NCBI GenBank assembly: GCA_937929815.1
Contig: CALFUW010000027.1
Location: forward strand, 1 to 34,718
Direction of reading: 5' to 3'
DNA: 34,718 nucleotides
DNA from: an uncultured Flavobacteriales bacterium
GTDB taxonomy: Bacteria > Bacteroidota > Bacteroidia > Flavobacteriales > Schleiferiaceae
How positions within the stretch are numbered: position 1 is the first letter of the stretch; each line of letters begins with the position of its first letter. The translations under genes and the position numbers were made by a program. The notes beneath the pieces are model-generated. The model was not told the DNA's origin. It was given only the letters and a program-made list of their open reading frames with translations, and searched no databases. Positions 1-8,861 of this stretch are shown piece after piece.

Positions 1-1207
1 GTATAGCCGGCTTCCTATTTTTCAAAGACAAGGAGATACAGCTTATAAGCCAGGGCTTGAACGTGCTCTTGCTCTGATGCACTGGCTTAATCACCCCTAT
101 AAGAGCTATCCATGTATCCATGTAGGAGGTACCAACGGAAAAGGTAGCGTATCCCACTTAATTGCAGCAGTGCTACAGTCTAAAGGACTTAAAACAGGAC
201 TATATACCAGCCCTCACTTATATGACTTTAGGGAGCGAATCAAAATAAACGGAAATAAAATTGATCAAAACTTTGTGCTTCAATTCGTTGAAAGGTTTAA
301 AAATGAAATGGCCTTCTCTGTAGAACCAAGTTTTTTTGAGCTTACGATGTCTATGGCTTTTGAATACTTTGCACACAGTGAGATCGATATCGCAGTTGTG
401 GAAGTCGGTATGGGTGGACGATTAGATTCTACCAATGTGATTACACCCATAGTAAGTGTTATTACCAATATTGGGTGGGATCATATGCAATTTCTGGGCG
501 ACTCTCTGCCAAAAATTGCCCTTGAAAAGGCTGGAATTATAAAACCCGAAGTACCGGTAGTCATTGGCGAACGACAACCAGAGGTGGCCGATATATTCGA
601 ACAGGTAGCATCTGTAAAACATGCACCTTTGTACTATGCATCCGATTTGTATCCAGAGCTGGACTTTGAGTGTGAGTTAAAAGGCGATTATCAGAAAAAA
701 AATACACGAACTGCCTATGCTGCTCTTCAGCTCTTGCCCAAAGATATAAAGCCCTCTCAGGAAGAAATCCTATCGGGATTTACTCATGTTAAAAAATACA
801 CCGGACTTCGCGGTCGTTGGGAGCTTCTATCAGAACGACCTTTGGTCATCGCAGACACAGCACATAATTTTGACGGTATCAAGGTGGTAATGGAGCAATT
901 ACAAAAAGAAAAACGTGGAAGACTATTTATGGTATGGGGCATGGTACGAGATAAAGATCCGGCTAAAATCTTTACACTTCTGCCAAAGGATGCATATTAT
1001 GTATTTACCACCCCGGACGTTCCAAGGGCCATGCCAATACCTGACCTAGAAATAAACGCCGATACATTCGAACTATCTTATGAATCTGTGCCAGGAGTCA
1101 TCCAAGCATATACCAAAGCATTACAACTGGCGACTGAAGAAGACACCGTGTATGTAGGAGGAAGCACATTTGTCGTCGGGGATCTTCTCAAAGAGTTGGA
1201 TCAATGA
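1..1207 (+). CDS. folC: Folylpolyglutamate/dihydrofolate synthase, 5' end cut off by window
   Basis: Mur-ligase-family enzyme that adds glutamate to (dihydro)folate using ATP, in the cytoplasm. The frame is open from base 2, before the first ATG at 77. The residues upstream of that ATG (SRLPIFQRQGDTAYKPGLER) match the usual FolC N-terminus, so the true start lies outside the window and 77 is not the start. About 401 residues are visible. Motifs are the P-loop GGTNGKGS, then TSPHL, EVGMGGRLD, NIGWDH, and a C-terminal DTAHNFDG in place of the more usual D-G-A-H-N. The stop lies 10 bp before the next gene on the same strand, so the two are probably co-transcribed. The family assignment is secure; whether it also has dihydrofolate synthase activity cannot be read from the sequence. 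Confidence 0.95.
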   Translation, partial: YSRLPIFQRQGDTAYKPGLERALALMHWLNHPYKSYPCIHVGGTNGKGSVSHLIAAVLQSKGLKTGLYTSPHLYDFRERIKINGNKIDQNFVLQFVERFKNEMAFSVEPSFFELTMSMAFEYFAHSEIDIAVVEVGMGGRLDSTNVITPIVSVITNIGWDHMQFLGDSLPKIALEKAGIIKPEVPVVIGERQPEVADIFEQVASVKHAPLYYASDLYPELDFECELKGDYQKKNTRTAYAALQLLPKDIKPSQEEILSGFTHVKKYTGLRGRWELLSERPLVIADTAHNFDGIKVVMEQLQKEKRGRLFMVWGMVRDKDPAKIFTLLPKDAYYVFTTPDVPRAMPIPDLEINADTFELSYESVPGVIQAYTKALQLATEEDTVYVGGSTFVVGDLLKELDQ

Positions 1208-1217
1208 TCATACAGCA

Positions 1218-3101
1218 ATGATCGAAACAGCTTACATTCTATGCGGGGGAAGAGGCACGCGGATGGGTACGATTTCGGAATCTATTCCCAAACCAATGCT
1301 TCCACTTCTTGGAAAACCCGTGCTCGAACATATCCTTCTCCAATGTAAGAGCAATGCGATTACCAATATCTGCTTGATTACCGGCCATCTGGGCCATGTG
1401 ATCAAAAATTATTTTAAAGACGGAAGTCGTTGGCATCTGTCCATTGAGTATTTCGAAGAGGAAGAACCACTGGGAACAACCGGTGCATTCAAATTTCTGG
1501 AAAATGAACTGCCGGAGACTTTCTGGATCTTTTACGGCGATGTCATTTTTGATGCTGATTTGATTCAAATGGTTCGGTATCACCGCGATAAAAAAGCTGA
1601 AATGACCATTGCGGTGCATCCGAATGACCATCCGTACGACAGCGATCTGATTGTGACCGATTCGACAGGCCGAGTCCTCCGCGTACATTCAAAACCCCAT
1701 ACTAGGCATTTAAAAGCGCGCAATCTCGTCAATGCCGCTTTGTATTTGACTGAAAAAAATGTAATCCGACACCTCCCATATGGAAAGAGTGACTGGGGTC
1801 GGGATCAATTACCGTTACTGACAAAAAAAATACCGGTGTATGCATGGCGTACCACGGAATACATAAAAGATATCGGTACACCTGATAGGATCAAAAAGGT
1901 GGAAAGTGATTTGATATCCGGAAAACCCTCCAGAAGGAATTTAAGAAATCTTCAGAAAGCTATTTTTTTAGACCGAGACGGGGTTCTCAATAAAGATATT
2001 GACTTAATCCATAGACCCGAACAACTCAAAGTTTATCCTTATACTGCCAGAGCTGTACGAAAAATAAATCAGAGCGACTATTTGTCCATCGTGGTCACAA
2101 ATCAAAGTGTGGTAGCCAGAGGTCTTGTGGATTTGGAAGGTCTGGACCAAATACACGCCGAATTGGATTATGCTCTTGCTCTGGAGCACGCCTATCTGGA
2201 CGATCTGTACTACTGTCCGCATCATCCGGATAAAGGATATCCGGGTGAGATTGCAAAGTTAAAAGTGGAATGCAACTGCCGGAAACCTGCCCCCGGAATG
2301 CTCTTGCAAGCAGCCGAAAAATACAATATCAATCTGGCAGATAGTTGGATTATCGGCGACCGACAAGCAGATATTGAGGCTGGAAAACTGGCAGGTTGTC
2401 AGACTGTTGGAGTTTTAACCGGCAATGCTCTGAAAAATATTTACATCGCGCCTGATTTTATTTTTCACAACCTTGAGCAGGCAATCGACTATATAATCGA
2501 AGACCCACACAAGAACCCCTCAAATGTCATCTACCGGAACTTTCTTCATTCTGACAAAAGACCCTATCTAATAGGTATTGCAGGAAACACAGGAAGCGGA
2601 AAATCAACTTTTGCAACCTATCTGACTAAATATTTTCAAAGAAGAAATGTAAAAGCAATCAAAATAGAACTCGACCACTGGATCCTGGCTCCTGAATTTC
2701 GCAGCGAAACTCATGACCTGAGAGAAGTATATCAGATTGACCGGATCGAAGAAGATTTGAAGAAGATTATAAGCGGGGAATCTATCATTCCTCCCGGATA
2801 TAAAAGACACCCAACGTGGAAAACCACCCCTCCGCGATATGAATTAACTCCTGATACTGATGTACTCATCGTGGAGGGTATAGTAGCATTTATGCCGGAA
2901 ATACTCAAATACAGATTTGACTACAAGGTTTTTTGTGAAGCTACTGAACAAAGATTTATGGATAATCTCTATAGCCTCAACAGTTGGAAAGGCAGAAGTA
3001 AGGAAGAAATCGGTTATCTGATCGAACGCAGGAAACAAACAGAATATCAGATAATCCAAAAACAAAAAAATATGGGAGACATGCAGCTCACTCTTAAATG
3101 A
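1218..3101 (+). CDS. Three-domain sugar-nucleotide enzyme: nucleotidyltransferase + GmhB-like HAD phosphatase + P-loop kinase
   Basis: 627 residues from ATG 1218. A longer start at 1170 would overlap folC and adds residues before the nucleotidyltransferase motif, so 1218 is preferred. Residues 1-235 are a sugar-1-phosphate nucleotidyltransferase (CGGRGTRMG near the start, then KPMLPLLGKP, YGDVIFDAD). Residues 247-410 are a HAD-IIIA histidinol-phosphatase/GmhB-type domain with LDRDG (D252, D254), TNQS, a CPH...CNC zinc-binding pattern, RKPAPGM and GDRQADIEAG. Residues 450-627 are a uridine-kinase/phosphoribulokinase-like domain with Walker A GNTGSGKST (456-464), EGIVAF and RRKQTEY. The first two domains recall HddC and GmhB of GDP-heptose synthesis; the kinase is not the GHMP-type HddA. 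Probably cytoplasmic and involved in making an activated sugar for surface glycans (inference). The substrate is unknown. Confidence 0.85.
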   Translation: MIETAYILCGGRGTRMGTISESIPKPMLPLLGKPVLEHILLQCKSNAITNICLITGHLGHVIKNYFKDGSRWHLSIEYFEEEEPLGTTGAFKFLENELPETFWIFYGDVIFDADLIQMVRYHRDKKAEMTIAVHPNDHPYDSDLIVTDSTGRVLRVHSKPHTRHLKARNLVNAALYLTEKNVIRHLPYGKSDWGRDQLPLLTKKIPVYAWRTTEYIKDIGTPDRIKKVESDLISGKPSRRNLRNLQKAIFLDRDGVLNKDIDLIHRPEQLKVYPYTARAVRKINQSDYLSIVVTNQSVVARGLVDLEGLDQIHAELDYALALEHAYLDDLYYCPHHPDKGYPGEIAKLKVECNCRKPAPGMLLQAAEKYNINLADSWIIGDRQADIEAGKLAGCQTVGVLTGNALKNIYIAPDFIFHNLEQAIDYIIEDPHKNPSNVIYRNFLHSDKRPYLIGIAGNTGSGKSTFATYLTKYFQRRNVKAIKIELDHWILAPEFRSETHDLREVYQIDRIEEDLKKIISGESIIPPGYKRHPTWKTTPPRYELTPDTDVLIVEGIVAFMPEILKYRFDYKVFCEATEQRFMDNLYSLNSWKGRSKEEIGYLIERRKQTEYQIIQKQKNMGDMQLTLK

Positions 3102-3295
3102 TAAACCAACATTTATCTCACCGGTAAAAACCCGTCGACACCTCTCTGCTTCACAGCCAAACACAATTAAAATACCTGTAAAACTCATTGCTGAAAATCT
3201 CTTGGAATTGGAAAGGAAATATTTTAAATTATATAAGAATCAAATTTTTAGTTTTGCAGTCCTTTTTTTTAAATTCGTTTAAATTTCAACTAATC

Positions 3296-3345
3296 ATTGC
3301 GTAGGACGAAGAAAATTAATATCTTTACTCATATACACGAGGAGG
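3296..3345 (+). promoter_or_regulatory. Candidate recQ promoter and strong Shine-Dalgarno
   Basis: A -33-like ATTG (3296-3299) is followed after 20 bp by TATCTTTA (3320-3327), one mismatch from the Bacteroidota -7 element TAnnTTTG. GGAGG at 3341-3345 stands 4 bp before the ATG at 3350. Such a clear Shine-Dalgarno is uncommon in this phylum and fixes the recQ start. The rest of the gap from 3102 is AT-rich and shows no gene or terminator to me. Confidence 0.45.
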
Positions 3346-3349
3346 AAAA

Positions 3350-5536
3350 ATGAATAATTCATCTTTAGGAGAAAGTCTGAAGAAATTTTTTGGGTTTAAT
3401 ACCTTCAAAGGAAATCAGGAAGCGGTCATCAAAAGTCTACTCGACGGAAACGACACATTTGTAATCATGCCCACCGGCGGGGGCAAGTCATTGTGCTATC
3501 AGCTACCTGCTCTGATGAGTAAAGGTACGGCCATCATAGTATCACCTCTGATTGCACTTATGAAAAATCAGGTAGATTCTATGCGGGGATTTTCCACGGA
3601 AAACGGTGTTGCCCACGTTCTGAATTCATCCCTTACCAAAAGGGAAATACAACAAGTAAAAGATGATATCACCAACGGGATTACAAAAATGCTCTACGTG
3701 GCTCCCGAGAGCCTGACAAAAGAGGAAAACATCGATTTTCTGAAATCGGTGACCATTAGTTTTTACGCTATTGATGAGGCACACTGCATCTCCGAATGGG
3801 GACATGACTTCAGGCCCGAATACCGCAATCTGCGGTCTATCATGACAAAAATTGGTAAGAAACCCATAATTGCACTGACTGCTACGGCTACACCCAAAGT
3901 ACAGAGCGACATACAGAAAAACCTTGGGATGGAAAACGCGCTTGTGTTTAAATCCTCCTTTAATAGAGAAAATCTGTACTATGAAATCCGACCTAAAGTA
4001 AATACCGAAAAGGAAATCATCAAATTTATCAAAAACAACATCGGTAAAAGCGGAATCATCTATTGCATGAGCCGTAAAAAAGTAGAAGAATTGGCTCAGA
4101 CCCTTCAGGTAAACGGAATCAAAGCGCTGCCATACCATGCAGGCCTCGACAGCAATACACGCGCACGGCATCAGGATGCCTTTCTCATGGAAGAAATTGA
4201 TGTAATCGTTGCAACCATAGCCTTCGGAATGGGTATCGATAAGCCCGATGTCCGCTTTGTGATCCATTACGACATGCCCAAATCGCTTGAAAGCTATTAT
4301 CAGGAAACAGGCCGCGCAGGTCGTGACGGGGGTGAAGGCAACTGCATCGCCTTCTATGCGTATCAGGACCTCGAAAAAATGGAGAAACTCATGGCCGGAA
4401 AACCCGTGGCTGAACTGGAAATTGGCAAGCAACTAATTGCAGAAACTATCGCCTATGCAGAAACCTCCGGTTGTCGTCGCAGATACCTGTTAAAATACTT
4501 TGGAGAAGAGTTTTCAGAAGAAAACTGCAATAACATGTGCGACAACTGCCGTAATCCCAAAGAAAAATTTGATGCCCAGGATGATGTTAAACTTGTTTTA
4601 GAAACAGTACTCTCCGGCCAAAACAGATTTAAGGCAGCTCAGATCGTTGCCATTTTGAAAGGAAATCTCAATCAACAACTGAGATCCTATAAAGTCGATG
4701 AATATGAACAATTCAATGAAGGTGCAGACAAGAGCGAACACTACTGGAACAGCGTCATACGGCAATGCATAGTCAACGGTTTGCTTGAAAAAGAAATTGA
4801 GACCTACGGTATATTAAAAATTACTCCCGAAGGCAGAAATTTCATAATGTATCCTCAACCCTTTATGATGGCAGAGGATACCAATTTCCAAGGGATTACG
4901 GATGATGACGATGATGTAATACTAGCAGGCAAAAGTGGAGCTGCTTTTGATGAAGTACTCTTCAAAATGCTCAAAGACGTTACTAAAGCAGAGGCTAAGA
5001 AAAAAGGAATTCCTCCTTATGCCGTATTTCAGGAAAGTGCACTGAATGAGATGGCTCTGCACTATCCGACGACGCTCGAAGAGCTAAAAAACATACCAGG
5101 GGTAGGTGAGGGCAAGGCAAAAAAATTTGGTCAACCCTTCGTCGATCTGATTGCTAAATATGTAAAAGAAAACAACATCGAAAAGCCAGAGGACTTTGTC
5201 ATGAAGTCTGTGGTCAACAAGTCCAGTCTAAAAGTATTCATAATTCAGTCAACCGACCGGAAGGTGGCCCTCGACGACATTGCCAAGGCCAAAGGGCTTA
5301 CGATGGACGAACTGCTTGACGAAATTGAGGCCATCGTCAACTCTGGTACACGAATTAACATCAATTACTACCTGGAGAAAAAACTAGACGAAGATCAGAT
5401 AGAAGAAATATTTGACTATTTTATGGAATCAGAAACCGATTCCATTCAAGAGGCTTGCAATGAATTTAGGGGAGAGTTTTCTGAAGAAGAAATTCGCATG
5501 GTCCGTATAAAATTTATGAGCGAGGTAGCAAATTAA
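3350..5536 (+). CDS. recQ: ATP-dependent DNA helicase RecQ
   Basis: Superfamily 2 3'-5' helicase for recombination and repair of stalled replication forks. 728 residues. Helicase core: Walker A PTGGGKS (41-47), DEAH (142-145) followed by CISEWGHDFRP, motif III ALTATATP, and motif VI QETGRAGRDG (around 318-327). A RecQ-Ct zinc site uses C375, C393, C397 and C400, followed by a winged helix. An HRDC domain (around 555-610) contains the helix-hairpin-like IPGVGEGKAKKFG. About 110 further acidic residues follow the HRDC; this longer C-terminus is common in Bacteroidota RecQ and probably forms a helix-turn-helix domain. The gene is alone on its strand, convergent with the dehydrogenase gene downstream. 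The start is set by a GGAGG ribosome binding site. Confidence 0.97.
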   Translation: MNNSSLGESLKKFFGFNTFKGNQEAVIKSLLDGNDTFVIMPTGGGKSLCYQLPALMSKGTAIIVSPLIALMKNQVDSMRGFSTENGVAHVLNSSLTKREIQQVKDDITNGITKMLYVAPESLTKEENIDFLKSVTISFYAIDEAHCISEWGHDFRPEYRNLRSIMTKIGKKPIIALTATATPKVQSDIQKNLGMENALVFKSSFNRENLYYEIRPKVNTEKEIIKFIKNNIGKSGIIYCMSRKKVEELAQTLQVNGIKALPYHAGLDSNTRARHQDAFLMEEIDVIVATIAFGMGIDKPDVRFVIHYDMPKSLESYYQETGRAGRDGGEGNCIAFYAYQDLEKMEKLMAGKPVAELEIGKQLIAETIAYAETSGCRRRYLLKYFGEEFSEENCNNMCDNCRNPKEKFDAQDDVKLVLETVLSGQNRFKAAQIVAILKGNLNQQLRSYKVDEYEQFNEGADKSEHYWNSVIRQCIVNGLLEKEIETYGILKITPEGRNFIMYPQPFMMAEDTNFQGITDDDDDVILAGKSGAAFDEVLFKMLKDVTKAEAKKKGIPPYAVFQESALNEMALHYPTTLEELKNIPGVGEGKAKKFGQPFVDLIAKYVKENNIEKPEDFVMKSVVNKSSLKVFIIQSTDRKVALDDIAKAKGLTMDELLDEIEAIVNSGTRININYYLEKKLDEDQIEEIFDYFMESETDSIQEACNEFRGEFSEEEIRMVRIKFMSEVAN

Positions 5537-5642
5537 TAGTGTGAGTTTGGTTTATCCTTTATGGTACAGTGTCTTTTCTATTGAGACATCTCCACCAGGT
5601 CTTTGGATTGCTGGTGCCGGAGGTCCTTTCATCAGATGATTT

Positions 5643-6785
5643 TTAATTAAATATGGGATCCAACCGGTAGATGATTCCGTTGGATTCATCTGAAAAATAG
5701 ATGAATCCATCCGTTGATTCAACCACATTTCGAATACGACCTTCACCTTTGAAATATCGGGTCTCCGATACAAGGCGTCGGTTGGAAAATGAAGTTCGGT
5801 TCAGATGTTGGCCAGCCAGGGCGCCGATCATCAAGAAACCCCTCCAGCCCGGATATTTGTCAGAAGATATGAATGCCATTCCGCAAGGTGCGATGCTGGG
5901 AGTCCAGTGATGAATCGGAGATTCTGTACCTGGATAGGTTGGATCAGCAATCTTTCCACCGCCGTACTGTTCGCCATAGGTAGCCAGCGGCCAGCCGTAG
6001 TTTAAGCCTTTCTGGATAATGTTAATTTCATCTCCCCCCTGAGGTCCATGTTCATGTGCCCACAGCTCGCCAGTAAGAGGGTGAAGAGCTAGTCCCTGAA
6101 TATTGCGGTGTCCATATGTCCAGATTTCGGGTAAGAAATCAGGGTTATTTACAAATGGGTTATCAGACGGTACAGATCCATCATCATTGAGTCGAAGTAA
6201 GCAGCCCATATGGTTTTTGGTATTTTGGGCCTGCTGCATGCTGCCACGATCTCCCAGTCCCAGGTAGAGGTGCCCTCTCTTGTCAAAAACCATTCTGCTT
6301 CCGAAATGCACACCTGCAGCAGTGAATGCATTGGCCACAAAAATTTCCTGAAAATCCTCCAACTTCTCGTTTAGGAAAGTTGCTCTCCCCACGGCTGTGG
6401 TATACAATCCATTGACCCATTTCGTGAAGCTGAAATAAACGAGGCCATTCTGTCTGAAAGACGGATGTAGCCTTATATCCATCAATCCCCCCTGTCCAAA
6501 AGGCACAGCCCCGGGCACTTTAAAAATTACTTTTTTCGAACCAGTGCGGACATTTCCGAGCAGTACGTCGCCGGATTTTTCAGTAATGAGCACAATACTG
6601 TCGTTGATAAAAACCATTCCCCAGGGGGTAGTAAGACCAGTTATAACCGGCGTTTTGACCACATCCTTTATTGGATTGTACCTGTCTGATGGTGGCATGT
6701 CCGTCGTATTTTTTTGACAGCTGAGCTGAGACGTCGCAAAAATGAACATACACACGACGACTGTTCGGATTTTAAAACCTCGCAT
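5643..6785 (-). CDS. PQQ-dependent aldose/glucose dehydrogenase (GSDH family), exported
   Basis: Six-bladed propeller enzyme of the glucose/sorbosone dehydrogenase family (E. coli YliI-like), which oxidises aldose sugars with PQQ in the periplasm. I start at 6785 (MRGFKIRTVV): it begins a hydrophobic export signal ending SQLSC, whereas the longer frame from 6854 starts upstream of the likely promoter. C23 could be lipidated, but Q at -3 is atypical for a lipobox. Family motifs: TTPWGM, GGLMDIRLHPSF, HFGSRMVFD, LYLGLGDRG, YGHRNIQGLA, HEHGPQGGDEIN, LNYGWP and WTPSIAPCGMAF. Length 380 fits the family. It is divergent from the starch-binding-module protein, so sugar use may be a shared theme (inference). 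PQQ synthesis genes are not in the window. Confidence 0.88.
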   Translation of the reverse strand: MRGFKIRTVVVCMFIFATSQLSCQKNTTDMPPSDRYNPIKDVVKTPVITGLTTPWGMVFINDSIVLITEKSGDVLLGNVRTGSKKVIFKVPGAVPFGQGGLMDIRLHPSFRQNGLVYFSFTKWVNGLYTTAVGRATFLNEKLEDFQEIFVANAFTAAGVHFGSRMVFDKRGHLYLGLGDRGSMQQAQNTKNHMGCLLRLNDDGSVPSDNPFVNNPDFLPEIWTYGHRNIQGLALHPLTGELWAHEHGPQGGDEINIIQKGLNYGWPLATYGEQYGGGKIADPTYPGTESPIHHWTPSIAPCGMAFISSDKYPGWRGFLMIGALAGQHLNRTSFSNRRLVSETRYFKGEGRIRNVVESTDGFIYFSDESNGIIYRLDPIFN

Positions 6786-6809
6786 GCAGATCGGATTAGG
6801 GTTGGCTTT

Positions 6810-6848
6810 CAAATATATTGCTAAAGTGTAAAATATACACTTATTTTG
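6810..6848. promoter_or_regulatory. Divergent promoter region with palindrome
   Basis: On the minus strand TATATTTG (6817 to 6810) is a perfect TAnnTTTG -7 element, 25 bp upstream of the dehydrogenase start. An inverted repeat AAGTGTA-AAATA-TACACTT spans 6824-6842, where the minus-strand -33 element would lie. On the plus strand TATTTTG (6842-6848) is one base short of the same -7 element and lies 18 bp before ATG 6867. The palindrome could be an operator for both genes. This is inferred from sequence only. Confidence 0.5.
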
Positions 6849-6866
6849 TGCCAAAGAGCTGATTCA

Positions 6867-8861
6867 ATGAAAAAAATATTACTTCTTTATTGTACCCTGA
6901 ATACAATATTGCTGAACGGACAGATGAGGACAGTTACCTTCCAAGTAGATATGAGCCAACAGACAGTTGATACAGCAGGTGTACATATTGCCGGCAGTTT
7001 TCAAAACTGGAATCCTGCCTCCTCACAAATGACACTTACCACTAACAACATCTACAGCTTCACTACACAGATCCCCCAGGGTACAACGATTCAGTTTAAA
7101 TATATCAATGGAAATTCATGGGCTGGTGAAGAGCAGGTGCCTTCTTCCTGTGGAGTATCCAATGGGTTCGGAGGATACAACCGAACACTAACTGTCACGC
7201 AGGATACTGTGTTGCCGGTCGTATGCTTTGCTTCGTGTACAGCATGTCAGGCACTGCCTCCGACCAAAATGGTCACATTTCAGGTAAATATGTCAAACGT
7301 ACCAACCGTGAGTCCGCTTGGAGTACGAATAGCCGGAAATTTTCAAGGTTGGAACCCTGCCTCCACGCCCTTGACCCAAAGCGGAAGCATCTGGAGTATC
7401 ACCGTTGCACTTCCCGTTGGTCAGTTGATTGAATATAAATTCATCAATGGCAATGCCTGGGGGCAGGATGAATCTGTACCGGCTGCATGTGGCACCGGTA
7501 CTCCGACCAACAGATTTCTGACCGTTCCCGGTAATGACACCGTTCTGCCAGCAGTCTGTTTTGGTACCTGCAATACCAATTGTCCGGTGATTCCACCAGC
7601 TCCTAAAAAGGCAGTAACATTCAATGTAGACTTGGGTCAGGTGACTGTAAGTCCCAATGGGGTTCATGTAGCCGGAAATTTTCAAGGTTGGAATCCTGCT
7701 ACTTCACCCATGTCGTTGGATACTACGACTGGCATCTTCACCCGGATCGACTCCGCTTCGGTCGGTGACACAATTTTTTACAAATTCATCAATGGCAATG
7801 CCTGGGGCCAGGATGAGGCCGTACCTGCTTCTTGTGGCCTGGGTAGTACTACTCCTAACCGATGGTTTGTAATGCCAAATACAGATACGATACTTCCGGT
7901 GGTGTGTTTTGGAATGTGTGGCCCCTGTCCGGTGCCTCAGCCTCGTAATGTAACCTTCAGAGTAGATATGAAAAACTTACCGGTCTCACCCAACGGAGTC
8001 TATCTGGCAGGAAGCTTTAATAATTGGTCTCCATCAGCCACACCCATGACTGCAAATGGCACAATTTACTCAATTACTCTGGTGATCAATGCCGGTACAT
8101 CCGTTCAATACAAATTCTTGAATGATTCGTCGTTTACGGCGGCCGAAATGGTGCCACCTGCCTGTGGGGTCAGTGATGGATTCGGAGGTTTTAACCGTGT
8201 GCTGAGTATTACGGAAGACACAGTACTTCCGGCCGTATGTTATTCCCAGTGCGACACTTGTCCGGTTCAGCTCCCAACCTCCAAAGTGACTCTCTCTGTC
8301 TTGACAAATGGCATACAGGTTTCACAACAGGGAATGTTTGTAGCAGGGACTTTTAATGGATGGAACTTCCTTCAGCATCAGATGAATCCGTCAGGTCCTG
8401 ATCGCTACGAAATTGCCCTTGACTGGCCTATAGGTGAGCAAATATTGTATCGGTTTTCAACAACAAATAGCCCTGTCGGGCAAGAATTTATCACTGGTCC
8501 TTGTGGATTTCTCGGTTCTCGCCAAATGACTGTGCCTGCCAATGACACGATTCTACCCGATGTGTGTTTTGAGCGTTGTGATTTGGTATGTACTTCGTTT
8601 AATGTCCATGAGACTGCCTTTACAGAAGTGTTTTCCAGGTATGCCAATGGTGTGTTAGAAATTTCAGGATTGCCCAAAGGGGGAATTCCGGTTGTCATAA
8701 GGATTACAGACATTTCTGGAAGAAGTATTTACCAGACTCAATTTAGCTCGACAGGTGTGTGGACTGACGCAATAGATCTATCCGCCGGTGTGTATCTGAT
8801 TCAGCTTTATTTTGATAAAAAAATTCATACCTTTAAAGTTCCTGTATTCACTGGTAGATGA
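6867..8861 (+). CDS. T9SS-secreted protein with five starch-binding-like modules
   Basis: 664 residues from ATG 6867, which begins the signal peptide MKKILLLYCTLNTILLNGQ; a TTG-initiated longer frame is rejected. Five tandem modules of about 113 residues start near 21, 134, 248, 360 and 472. Each opens with a V-T-F-x-V-D-M type strand and G-V-x-x-A-G-x-F-x-x-W-N-P, characteristic of CBM20/CBM48-like beta-sandwiches. Each ends with N-DTVLP-VCF..C..C. Four cysteines are conserved per module, suggesting disulfides outside the cell. The last 80 residues (ISGRSIYQ, LSAGVYLIQLYFDKK) are a type A T9SS sorting tail. There is no catalytic domain, so it is probably a glycan-binding or adhesive surface protein (inference). 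Modules 2 and 3 are nearly identical in DNA over parts of their length. Confidence 0.85.
   Translation: MKKILLLYCTLNTILLNGQMRTVTFQVDMSQQTVDTAGVHIAGSFQNWNPASSQMTLTTNNIYSFTTQIPQGTTIQFKYINGNSWAGEEQVPSSCGVSNGFGGYNRTLTVTQDTVLPVVCFASCTACQALPPTKMVTFQVNMSNVPTVSPLGVRIAGNFQGWNPASTPLTQSGSIWSITVALPVGQLIEYKFINGNAWGQDESVPAACGTGTPTNRFLTVPGNDTVLPAVCFGTCNTNCPVIPPAPKKAVTFNVDLGQVTVSPNGVHVAGNFQGWNPATSPMSLDTTTGIFTRIDSASVGDTIFYKFINGNAWGQDEAVPASCGLGSTTPNRWFVMPNTDTILPVVCFGMCGPCPVPQPRNVTFRVDMKNLPVSPNGVYLAGSFNNWSPSATPMTANGTIYSITLVINAGTSVQYKFLNDSSFTAAEMVPPACGVSDGFGGFNRVLSITEDTVLPAVCYSQCDTCPVQLPTSKVTLSVLTNGIQVSQQGMFVAGTFNGWNFLQHQMNPSGPDRYEIALDWPIGEQILYRFSTTNSPVGQEFITGPCGFLGSRQMTVPANDTILPDVCFERCDLVCTSFNVHETAFTEVFSRYANGVLEISGLPKGGIPVVIRITDISGRSIYQTQFSSTGVWTDAIDLSAGVYLIQLYFDKKIHTFKVPVFTGR
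7266..7943 (+). repeat. Two recently duplicated module units (modules 2 and 3)
   Basis: Within the five-module gene, a block starting AGCCGGAAATTTTCAAGG at 7331 recurs at 7670 (339 bp, 113 codons apart). A block starting AAATTCATCAATGGCAATGC at 7437 recurs at 7782 (345 bp, 115 codons apart). Divergence between the blocks is low compared with the other modules, which points to in-frame duplication or gene conversion. Confidence 0.75.

Noticed and set aside
1170-1217. Longer start for the three-domain enzyme
   Set aside because: It would overlap folC by 38 bp, and the extra 16 residues precede a nucleotidyltransferase motif that normally lies near the N-terminus.
3626-4432. 268-residue minus-strand frame inside recQ
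   Set aside because: Antisense shadow of a strongly conserved helicase core; rich in Phe, Cys and His with no motif.
5593-5616. Inverted repeat CACCAG/CTGGTG between recQ and the dehydrogenase gene
   Set aside because: Short stem with a 12-base loop and no T-run on either side; not convincing as a terminator.
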